From: Carboxylicivirga caseinilyticus
GTDB taxonomy: Bacteria; Bacteroidota; Bacteroidia; Bacteroidales; Marinilabiliaceae
Assembly (NCBI GenBank): GCA_025499705.1
Contig: JAFMVE010000021.1
Span: 1 to 64,000 of the forward strand
Direction: 5' to 3'
DNA length: 64,000 nt
Below, one piece after another: positions 1-9,232 of the stretch (position 1 is its first letter; the number at the start of each line of letters is the position of its first letter). Position numbers and translations under genes: made by a program. The notes under the pieces were generated by a model, which did not search any database, was not told the origin of the DNA, and saw only the letters and a list, made by a program, of their open reading frames with translations.

Positions 1-227
1 TTGCGTCCGGTTTTCTTAAAGGCAATGATTTTATTATCGCGCATGGTTTGCAAAGTTCGCCTACTAACATTTAATAGTTTACATACTTCTTCGGTTACAT
101 ACCACCTATCTTTAAAACCATCATTCTTTGCAACACTTATACTATCAATCTTATCGTTAATATGGTCGATCTTACCCATTAACTTATTAAAGAGATGCTC
201 ATCAACAATAACTACTGTTTTGCTCAT
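1..227 (-). CDS. Helix-turn-helix (excisionase-type) protein, cut by window edge
   Basis: Reading the minus strand from an ATG at 225-227 gives 75 codons with no stop before the window edge, so the gene is partial at its 3' end. Residues about 43-75 carry the pattern WYVTEEVCKLLNVSRRTLQ followed by MRDNKIIAFKKTGR. This is the typical HTH_17/MerR-like helix-turn-helix of excisionase and small DNA-binding proteins of Bacteroidota mobile elements. The N-terminal 40 residues are charged and could be a short coiled coil. The family link is from the motif; a role in excision of an element lying to the left of the window is inference. The overlapping plus-strand frame is its shadow. Its upstream region (228-597) carries phased repeats that could be its binding sites. 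Confidence 0.75.
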   Translation of the reverse strand, partial: MSKTVVIVDEHLFNKLMGKIDHINDKIDSISVAKNDGFKDRWYVTEEVCKLLNVSRRTLQTMRDNKIIAFKKTGR

Positions 228-317
228 TTTTTATACGATTATTAGTTAGATATTAAATTTTCATGACGCAAACCTAAGCAATACAGTACACTCACTTTAT
301 AGTTAAAGATAGGATCT

Positions 318-350
318 GATAGTAAATGCGAGTAAATGGTAGTAAAAGAA
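318..350 (+). repeat. Three 10-bp-phased AGTAAAT/AGTAAAA repeats
   Basis: Positions 321-350 read as three consecutive 10-mers, AGTAAATGCG, AGTAAATGGT and AGTAAAAGAA, one per helical turn. A CGTAT direct repeat follows at 351-366. The array lies about 95 bp upstream of the minus-strand HTH gene start. This is seen directly. A role as protein-binding iterons or operator is inference. Confidence 0.6.
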
Positions 351-458
351 CGTATCGTAACGTATTTTATCGTTTTTGTGGTTATTAATTGAGCGCAAGT
401 AAATATTATTGAATACAGACCAAATTACATCACAGTTATAATTCTTGGTATTTTTCTT

Positions 459-524
459 TTTACTGCTATTTATTACTATCTAAATATCAAGCGTTTTTAC
501 TTTTATTACTATTTATTACCATGT
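459..524 (-). repeat. Second phased repeat cluster, opposite orientation
   Basis: On the plus strand ACTGCTATTT/ATTACTATCT (462-481) and ATTACTATTT/ATTACCATGT (505-524) are pairs of 10-bp repeats. Read on the minus strand they become AGTAATAAAT-type units related to the AGTAAAT units at 321-350, so the two clusters face each other. The cluster lies 75-140 bp upstream of the small gene at 598. Function is unknown; regulatory or recombination binding sites are the simplest reading. Confidence 0.5.
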
Positions 525-597
525 TCTACATTCCTTTTGAAATTGCATTCTATTTCTCTATAATTGAATCAGAGAAACACAAAAATGACTCATTAAA

Positions 598-834
598 ATG
601 ATATTTAGAAGAACGGTATTGAAACAAGATTTGGCCATTAAATTATATCCACAAAGCTCAAATATAAATGCAGCGATGCAGCTGCTCCGAAAAGAAATAA
701 AACTGTCTCCGGAATTTAATAACAAACTTGAATTGTTGACAAGAAATAAACGAGCGCATTATTATACACACAAAGAGTTGGAGGTGATCCTGGAACATTT
801 TTGTATCAGTCAGGAAGAATTTGAGTTGTTATAA
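598..834 (+). CDS. Small 78-residue protein, DUF4248-like (copy 1)
   Basis: A complete 78-codon gene starting at ATG 598. The protein is basic and mostly helical, with the pattern LKQDLAxKLYPQSSN near the N-terminus, a central LLRKEIK, and a C-terminal YYTHKELEVILEHF. The layout (an 'elements of assembly' segment, a basic middle and a final helix) resembles the DUF4248 family of small Bacteroidota proteins linked to mobile and phage regions; I assign that only tentatively. There is no signal peptide or membrane segment. A close paralogue lies at 1362-1598, identical at 61 of 78 residues by direct comparison. A hairpin terminator follows at 889. Conservation of a duplicated reading frame is good evidence that it is a real gene; the function is unknown. 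Confidence 0.75.
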   Translation: MIFRRTVLKQDLAIKLYPQSSNINAAMQLLRKEIKLSPEFNNKLELLTRNKRAHYYTHKELEVILEHFCISQEEFELL

Positions 835-888
835 GAAATTCTTTGGGGAAATAATGGTAAAACATACTGTAAAACTTGCGAAAACAGG

Positions 889-938
889 CTCAAAAGCACT
901 ATCTATATCAATAAACAGATAGCTTTTGAGTGCTTTTT
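889..938 (+). terminator. Hairpin terminator after the first small gene
   Basis: CTCAAAAGC...TATCT (889-904) pairs with AGATA-GCTTTTGAG (917-930), with a 2-nt bulge. The right arm runs into TGCTTTTTTA. It lies 55 bp past the stop of the 598-834 gene. Confidence 0.6.
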
Positions 939-980
939 TATACTTCAGAGTACTTTCATAGTATATACAGACTATATCCA

Positions 981-1192
981 GAGTATATTGCACTTGCTTT
1001 TAAGATCTTTGTCCATTTTGTAGAGTATAATTGGAGTGCTTTTTGAATGCTTGCGAAATTTATGAGGGTACATTTAGGATGCTTTTCTCAGTATCAATAG
1101 TGCTTGACATAAATCTCCACCAATATGAAAACAACAGCTATTATTAAATGGTGAAAATGCTTCATTTATGGGAGTATATTTTAAATGCTTTT
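981..1192 (+). repeat. Degenerate GAGTATATT...TGCTTTT repeat family
   Basis: Four related units of about 22-24 bp begin with GAG(T/G)-T-A and end with TGCTTTT, at 981-1004, 1023-1044, 1064-1086 and 1172-1192. The first three starts are 42 and 41 bp apart, about four helical turns. Weaker partial units (GAGTACTTTC at 948, GGAGTATT near 1215) flank them. The repeats fill most of the 527-bp gap between the two paralogous small genes, where I see no other gene. Their meaning is unknown. Confidence 0.45.
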
Positions 1193-1361
1193 AAGGTGAT
1201 TTTTAGAGTTTGTGGAGTATTAAGACAAAAAAATGTTCTATCTGGTAGTGATTGTCCTAGCAGTGTCCGAAATTGGCACAGCTGTAAGTCGTTAGTTTTG
1301 TGATTTATAATATAATTTTACAGCCATCAAAATAAAGTATAATAAAATTAAGCGCAATACA

Positions 1362-1598
1362 ATGATATTACCCCGAACAATATTAAAACAAGATTTAGCT
1401 AAAAAACTATACCCACAAAGTTCAAATACAACTTCTGCCATGCAATTATTAAGGAAAGAAATAAAACAATCTCAGGAATTAAACTCCAAACTTGATTTAT
1501 TAGCCAGAAATAGGAGAGCACATTATTATTCACACAAGCAATTGGAGGTTATCCTGGAACACTTTTGTATTAGTCAGGAAGAGTTTGAGAGGCTATAG
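1362..1598 (+). CDS. Small 78-residue protein, DUF4248-like (copy 2)
   Basis: This is a paralogue of the 598-834 product, the same length and identical at 61 of 78 positions. The segments LKQDLA, KLYPQSSN, MQLLRKEIK, RAHYY and LEVILEHFCISQEEFE are all kept. The changes are mostly conservative (E/D, K/R, T/S), which suggests selection on the protein rather than a decaying duplicate. ATG 1362 aligns exactly with the start of copy 1. No membrane segment or signal peptide is visible. The two genes are separated by 527 bp of repeat-bearing non-coding DNA, so they are probably separate transcription units. The family assignment to DUF4248 is tentative and no function is claimed. Confidence 0.75.
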   Translation: MILPRTILKQDLAKKLYPQSSNTTSAMQLLRKEIKQSQELNSKLDLLARNRRAHYYSHKQLEVILEHFCISQEEFERL

Positions 1599-2147
1599 AA
1601 ATTTTATAATCATACGATACATAACCAACTTCTTAACAGACAATAAAAAAATCACATCCCGTTTGGTATATTATTCGCTAAATATAAAATAGTATCCCGA
1701 TGTGGCATAATCTCTTATTAGGTAAGACAATACAACAAAATCCATTACGCAAAGCCGGTATTTCAAAAAACATCTATCACGGTTGTTTTCTTGACAATTA
1801 TTGATTTCAATATGTAACACCTCTTGCATTATGCACACAAAAATCAATAGTTCATGTTACGTGAACAGTTGATATTTATGAACGCTCGATTGTATGAATT
1901 AACAAACGACCGTCAAATATCAATCTTCAGACATATTAGTTTGACATTGTTTTGTTAACTATGCCCTAATCCAATTTTTATAGTATATTTGAGCAATAGA
2001 GGTCATTACAAAGCATGTAAAAACAGCCGTATTTTGAACCTTGTACCAAGGACTTAGCGAGGACTTTAAATTACACCAGCATAAAACATTGAGATATGAA
2101 GATTAAATCTAAGGTTCATTTCCTCTCTCCTCTGAATAAAACAGTAC
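1599..2147. other. Non-coding stretch, no gene recognised
   Basis: About 550 bp with no convincing reading frame, tRNA or insertion sequence. TATATTTG at 1984-1991 matches the Bacteroidota -7 element (TAnnTTTG), but no TTTG is found at the right distance for a -33 element. TGAACCTT (about 2035) and AAGGTTCA (about 2110) are complementary, CCTTG-TAC-CAAGG forms a small hairpin near 2040, and AGGACTT is directly repeated near 2050. This is not enough to call an RNA gene. Confidence 0.4.
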
Positions 2148-2186
2148 AACAAAGCCCTGTAAGCAAAAAACTCACAGGGCTTTGTT
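2148..2186 (-). terminator. 13-bp perfect hairpin, terminator of the ars cluster
   Basis: AACAAAGCCCTGT (2148-2160) and ACAGGGCTTTGTT (2174-2186) form a perfect 13-bp stem with a 13-nt loop. It lies 25 bp past the stop codon of the minus-strand acetyltransferase gene. The T tract on the minus strand is interrupted (GTACTGTTTTATT), so the strength is uncertain. Confidence 0.65.
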
Positions 2187-2210
2187 ATAACCATACAATT
2201 TGAATAATGA

Positions 2211-2717
2211 CTAATCCTGTCCAACAATTTTACTTCGTTTTTCAAAAATTAAATTGTCTTTCCACTTGCCATCGAGTTTACCGATTTTTTCTCTAAATCC
2301 AATTAACCTAAAGCCAACACTTTGATGAAGCTTAACGCTTGCGATGTTTTCAGTAAATATTCCGGCCTGAAGTGTCCATATACCATTCTTTTCACTATCC
2401 GTAATAAGATCATTTAATAGTTTTTTACCTATGCCTCTACCTCGATATTTATCCGATACATAAACACTCACTTCGGCAACTCCACCATAAATACATCTAT
2501 TAGAAACGGGACTTAAGGCTGTCCACCCAACTATTTCATTATTGAAAGTCATAACAAACCTACCAAATGGCAAATGTGACTTATCCCAGTTCTCCCAATT
2601 TGGTGAAGACTTTTCAAAAGTGGCAACACCTGTTGCAATGCCACTTTCATAAATTGCTTTTACCTGTTGCCAATCCTCTGGTATCATGCATCTAATTTCT
2701 GCAACTTCCATTTCCAC
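2211..2717 (-). CDS. arsN: GNAT acetyltransferase, probable ArsN-type (arsinothricin/PAT-like)
   Basis: A 168-residue GNAT-fold N-acetyltransferase of the phosphinothricin acetyltransferase/ArsN group. The signature IYESGIATGVATFE lies at residues 22-35. The acetyl-CoA loop YRGRGIGKKLL is at about 91-101, preceded by AEVSVYV with the conserved Glu82. Known members of this group acetylate the amino group of phosphinothricin, of methionine sulfone, or of the organoarsenical arsinothricin. The gene overlaps the upstream arsI by 26 bp, so the two are probably translationally coupled. That linkage to a C-As lyase gene is why I favour an ArsN role over a generic PAT; substrate choice is inference. 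The start at 2717 gives MEMEVAEIR; a start two codons later is equally possible. Cytoplasmic. Confidence 0.8.
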   Translation of the reverse strand: MEMEVAEIRCMIPEDWQQVKAIYESGIATGVATFEKSSPNWENWDKSHLPFGRFVMTFNNEIVGWTALSPVSNRCIYGGVAEVSVYVSDKYRGRGIGKKLLNDLITDSEKNGIWTLQAGIFTENIASVKLHQSVGFRLIGFREKIGKLDGKWKDNLIFEKRSKIVGQD

Positions 2718-3183
2718 AAGTTGTTTCTACATCATCAAGTTTAGCTGTTTTTCCATCATTACCGGTCCATTGCTCCATTTCTTCAGGTGCGGGTCTTGCG
2801 TAGATTCCTTCACCATAAACAGTGGCTAATCCATGTGTATAAAATGCCTCCCAATCGACTCCCTGAGGGTCGGTTATCCAGCTTTTTTGCGATTTTGAAT
2901 AACAACAAGTACAATTTCCTTCCTCTCGAATTGTACCTTTTGCCTTTTGCATATTAGCATATACTTCAGTAAGCTCAGCTTCACTTTCCATTTGTAACCC
3001 TAAGTGTTCTATTCCTTTTTCTGAATGACCTGTTGAAATGGCATAGTTAATTCGGGGATCATCTAACATCCATTTGGCATAATCAACTTTTACCACGGCT
3101 GGTTGAGTATTAAACAAAGCAGAATAGAAAGCTATACTCTCCTCAAGATTTTTCACTCTAACGTGTACATGAAATCGTTTCAT
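2692..3183 (-). CDS. arsI: ArsI/CadI-family VOC metalloenzyme (C-As lyase type)
   Basis: A 163-residue vicinal-oxygen-chelate (glyoxalase-fold) protein. It carries the ArsI landmarks: FHVHV at residues 4-8, FYSALF at 19-24, DYAKWMLDDPR at 34-44, HLGLQ with His60, NCTCCY at 90-95 and SWITDPQGVDWEAF at 101-114 with Glu112. In characterised ArsI a non-haem Fe(II) centre cleaves the carbon-arsenic bond of trivalent organoarsenicals, and the vicinal Cys pair (here Cys93-Cys94) binds arsenic. The protein also has a C-terminal CGNGSC that could bind metal. It sits 58 bp downstream of a sigZ gene and overlaps the GNAT gene downstream. The annotation 'cadmium-induced CadI' covers the same family; the arsenic role follows from the CC motif and context. 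Cytoplasmic. Confidence 0.85.
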   Translation of the reverse strand: MKRFHVHVRVKNLEESIAFYSALFNTQPAVVKVDYAKWMLDDPRINYAISTGHSEKGIEHLGLQMESEAELTEVYANMQKAKGTIREEGNCTCCYSKSQKSWITDPQGVDWEAFYTHGLATVYGEGIYARPAPEEMEQWTGNDGKTAKLDDVETTCGNGSCRN

Positions 3184-3241
3184 ATTTATAAATTTTAATT
3201 GTTACGACTTCAAGACGAAAGGAGTAAAAAAAAGACGCAAA

Positions 3242-3829
3242 TTATTTTCTAATTTCTTTTTTAAATTTCTGTAGAGGTTCGCAACTCTCCTTTATTTCAA
3301 AGGAAATAATTTTACCTTGTTTGTCAGTTTCGATATTACAACAGGTAATAAATTCGGCCTTCAGAAGATCTCTTGCTCTTTTTATTCTGGACTTGGTTGC
3401 TGATAGATTTATATTTAGTTTTTTGGCAACTTCCGCTTGTTTCAGGCCTTCAATATCGGATAATCTTAAAGGTTCTGCATATTTCTGTGGTAAGAATTCA
3501 AGCATTGGATTAATGTAATTCAATGCCTCGTGAAAGGCTTCGTTCTGATCTTCCTCAATAATCTCTGATAACTCGTTATGATGAGTAATATTCGTCTTCT
3601 TGCGATAATGATCAACAATTGTATTCTGAGCAATTTGAAAGAGCCAACTTCTAATATTATTGACACCCGATTTTGACATACAAAAGTTATAAACTTTCAA
3701 TAATACATCTTGCAAGATATCATTCGTAAGATCATCATCTTTGACCCTCTTAAAAATATAATTTCTTAACTCATTTTTGTGTTCAAGCCACAAGGCAGGA
3801 ACATCACAATTTGTTTTTATATTATTCAA
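3242..3829 (-). CDS. sigZ: ECF-type RNA polymerase sigma factor, SigZ family
   Basis: A 195-residue group IV sigma factor. Region 2 spans about residues 14-78 (DLTNDILQDVLLKVY, then RSWLFQIAQNTIVDHYRKK). Region 4 spans about 110-158 (FLPQKYAEPLRLSDIEGLKQ, then AEVAKKLNINLSATKSRI). A tail beyond region 4 has a vicinal Cys163-Cys164 and Cys183, matching the extended tail I associate with SigZ-type factors. No anti-sigma gene is adjacent, so activity may be set through this tail. The gene leads the sigZ-arsI-arsN run and may direct transcription of it; sensing of arsenite or other thiophilic metals by the Cys residues is inference. It may be co-transcribed with the outer-membrane protein gene 83 bp upstream. 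Confidence 0.8.
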   Translation of the reverse strand: MNNIKTNCDVPALWLEHKNELRNYIFKRVKDDDLTNDILQDVLLKVYNFCMSKSGVNNIRSWLFQIAQNTIVDHYRKKTNITHHNELSEIIEEDQNEAFHEALNYINPMLEFLPQKYAEPLRLSDIEGLKQAEVAKKLNINLSATKSRIKRARDLLKAEFITCCNIETDKQGKIISFEIKESCEPLQKFKKEIRK

Positions 3830-3912
3830 TTGATTTTTATTTATTGGTTAAAAGTTTGGTTGATGAAGTTTAGTATAATAATAACTTAATATTCTTACAT
3901 AGAATTTACTTT

Positions 3913-4638
3913 CTACTTATGAATGTTCCAACTGAAACCCAAAGCCAAATAATTCATAGTTTGATTTAATCCCAGTCCAAAGGAAAGATCCAACTGAAAA
4001 TTCGATTTCAACAAATAGGTTAAGCCGGCATCAAAATTAGATATCCATTGATTCATATTGGTATATTCTCCATAAACTTCATAGTATGAGCCTAACTTTT
4101 CTGTTAAACCAACACTTAAAACTGCCGAATAAAGAAAGTCTCCATTTCCTTCTCCACAATTGGCATAACCTAAGTTAGTCCCTACTCCTAAAGCATCAGA
4201 TAATGGTTGTGAAATGGCCAGTTTACTTACCGAACCAACTGAATTTGAAGAGATCCATTCTGTCCCTGTAGGTATTAAAACATGCGATAGAAAAGCAATT
4301 TCAGTGTCAATCGCGTCTTTCCGAAGAATCTGTACTTTAAAGCCCAATTCTAAATCACTCAAAGCTGTTTTACCCGAATAATTTACCAACTGCTCTCCCA
4401 ACCTCAATTCAAAAATTCTGCTTAGTCCATATCGAAAGAGGGTTGTTGGAATAAAATAAGCTCTGTCAGATGAACGATTCAAATTTTCAACCATTAAACC
4501 CGATTCAATCTGAAAACTTCTTATTGGAATAGTAGATGATGATTCTGTCTGGTCTGGTCGATCAGTTATAATATGCTGCGAAAAAACCTGAAATCCAGCA
4601 AACAGGCAGCTTATCAATAGCAATAGTATTTTTTTCAT
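3913..4638 (-). CDS. Outer-membrane beta-barrel transporter-like protein
   Basis: A 241-residue protein with a cleavable signal peptide (MKKILLLLISCLFAG, cleavage near residue 20). The mature part begins ITDRPDQTESSSTIP, the typical opening of the MetA-pathway-of-phenol-degradation/COG4313-like barrel family in Bacteroidota. Alternating amphipathic strands continue to the C-terminus and end with an aromatic-rich strand (ALGFSWNIHK). The substrate is unknown; the family name comes from aromatic degradation clusters and should not be taken as function. It lies 83 bp upstream of sigZ on the same strand and could serve as the channel for the arsenic cluster, but that is only positional. Confidence 0.65.
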   Translation of the reverse strand: MKKILLLLISCLFAGFQVFSQHIITDRPDQTESSSTIPIRSFQIESGLMVENLNRSSDRAYFIPTTLFRYGLSRIFELRLGEQLVNYSGKTALSDLELGFKVQILRKDAIDTEIAFLSHVLIPTGTEWISSNSVGSVSKLAISQPLSDALGVGTNLGYANCGEGNGDFLYSAVLSVGLTEKLGSYYEVYGEYTNMNQWISNFDAGLTYLLKSNFQLDLSFGLGLNQTMNYLALGFSWNIHK

Positions 4639-4700
4639 AGATTAATCTGATTTACTATTACAAACTAAAAAGCAGCTTAAATGTTTGTTGGCCTACAATT

Positions 4701-5747
4701 TTATAATTGAATAGTCCGGCCAGAAGCATGACTTTCAACTGCAGCATTTAATATCCTGACTGTCTCAAGGGCTTGCTCAGGTGGTACCGGATTATTGCCT
4801 TCCAATGCTATGCACTGGTATAAATCATTATAAAACCCCGGATAATATCCAGCTTCAGTTTCAATTTTACCACTATAATTAAGTCCATTATAATCTGTCA
4901 CCAGCAATCCCCAGTTACTTTCATCTTCTTTCCCCCAATCGTCACCTGTTGGCAAATATCCTTTGTCTAACAATTCCTCCTGTGGATCACCTCCATATTT
5001 AATAAATGAACCATCAACACCATGTAAAGAATACATAGGTCCAGGTACTTTCACCAGGTAAGACGAACGGAGAACAACTTGCAAATTTTCATAATCCAGG
5101 CGGATATTCATATAATCATTCACCTCAGACTGATCTCTTACTTTTGCCATTTTTGCATTGACCGATGTAGGCATCCCAACCAGTTGCACCACCTGATCAA
5201 TCAAATGCGAACCCAGATTAAATAACACTCCTACCCGTTCATCACCTTCTTCTTTCCAGCTTCCTTCACGAATCTCTTTACGGTAACGATCATAATGAAT
5301 CTCCAACTCCACCAATCGACCTAATAATCCCTGATCAATAATCTTCTTAACGGTTTTAAAATTACCATCATATCTCCTGTTTTGATATACGGAAAGTACT
5401 CTATTTTGCTTTTTTGCAAGATCAATCAGTTCATCTGCCTCTTCTACGGATAAAGTAAAAGGCTTTTCTGTAACCACATGCTTACCTGCCAGTAAAGCTT
5501 CTTTTGTCATACCATAATGAAGATGATCAGGCGTATTAACAATCACTAACTCTATTTCAGGATTAGCCAACAAATCAGCAAACGACCTGTATATCGTTGC
5601 CTGTGGGAAAAGTTTCTCTGATTCATTTTTGGTTCGTTCAAATACACCGATGACCTCATATTGATCTGATAAAACCTTTAATGAAGGACCATGAAATATC
5701 CTGCCTGACATGCCGTAAGAAGCAACTCCTGTTTTGATAATTTTCAT
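4701..5747 (-). CDS. Gfo/Idh/MocA-family oxidoreductase
   Basis: A 348-residue NAD(P)-dependent sugar or inositol dehydrogenase-type enzyme. The N-terminal Rossmann fold starts IKTGVASYGMSGRIFHGP; the cofactor-site motif GKHVVTEKPF with its conserved Lys lies near residue 90. The C-terminal alpha/beta domain starts around YQNRRYDGNF. I take ATG at 5745-5747, because the family begins right at MKIIKTGVASYG. The in-frame ATG at 5795 would add 16 residues and sits just past the T tract of a terminator. The substrate is unknown. The gene follows the GH2/GH95 genes on the same strand but behind a strong terminator, so it may be expressed separately or by read-through. Oxidation of the released sugar (galactose or fucose) is a reasonable guess only. 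Confidence 0.85.
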   Translation of the reverse strand: MKIIKTGVASYGMSGRIFHGPSLKVLSDQYEVIGVFERTKNESEKLFPQATIYRSFADLLANPEIELVIVNTPDHLHYGMTKEALLAGKHVVTEKPFTLSVEEADELIDLAKKQNRVLSVYQNRRYDGNFKTVKKIIDQGLLGRLVELEIHYDRYRKEIREGSWKEEGDERVGVLFNLGSHLIDQVVQLVGMPTSVNAKMAKVRDQSEVNDYMNIRLDYENLQVVLRSSYLVKVPGPMYSLHGVDGSFIKYGGDPQEELLDKGYLPTGDDWGKEDESNWGLLVTDYNGLNYSGKIETEAGYYPGFYNDLYQCIALEGNNPVPPEQALETVRILNAAVESHASGRTIQL

Positions 5748-5810
5748 ATTGAAGGGATTTTTATGCAATATCGGTTTAAAAACAAACTCATCCAAGCATA
5801 AGTTCTATTC

Positions 5811-5843
5811 AAAAAAAATGCTGCCCTCTTATGAGAACAGCAT
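5811..5843 (-). terminator. Rho-independent terminator after the GH2 gene
   Basis: On the minus strand ATGCTGTTCTC-ATAA-GAGGGCAGCAT forms an 11-bp stem (two G-T wobbles) with a 4-nt loop, followed directly by eight T. It lies 23 bp past the GH2 stop and before the oxidoreductase gene. Confidence 0.85.
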
Positions 5844-5865
5844 CTTTCATATTTATTAAACACAA

Positions 5866-9207
<3,342 letters not shown>

Positions 9208-9232
9208 TTAAATAATTCTTCTAGGTTTATAT

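Noticed and set aside
1..249. Plus-strand 82-codon frame at the window start
   Set aside because: The minus strand of the same DNA encodes a convincing helix-turn-helix protein; the plus frame is low-complexity and its shadow.
981..1192. CRISPR array
   Set aside because: The repeats are degenerate, unequal in spacing and no cas gene is present.
1599..2147. Plus-strand small RNA driven by TATATTTG at 1984
   Set aside because: The pairings are short, the -33 element is missing and the downstream hairpin fits better as the terminator of the minus-strand ars cluster.
2096..2203. A 35-codon plus-strand frame starting MKIKSKVHFL
   Set aside because: It runs through the 13-bp terminator hairpin, has no recognisable motif and no supporting context.
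5748..5795. Longer start for the Gfo/Idh oxidoreductase; similar longer starts for glmM (28308), the pseudouridine synthase (28463), the DUF5686 gene (29412), the M24 peptidase (61341), the DinB-like gene (57905) and the serine hydrolase (63557)
   Set aside because: In each case the extra residues precede the family N-terminus or signal peptide and lie in terminator or leader sequence; inner ATGs fit better.
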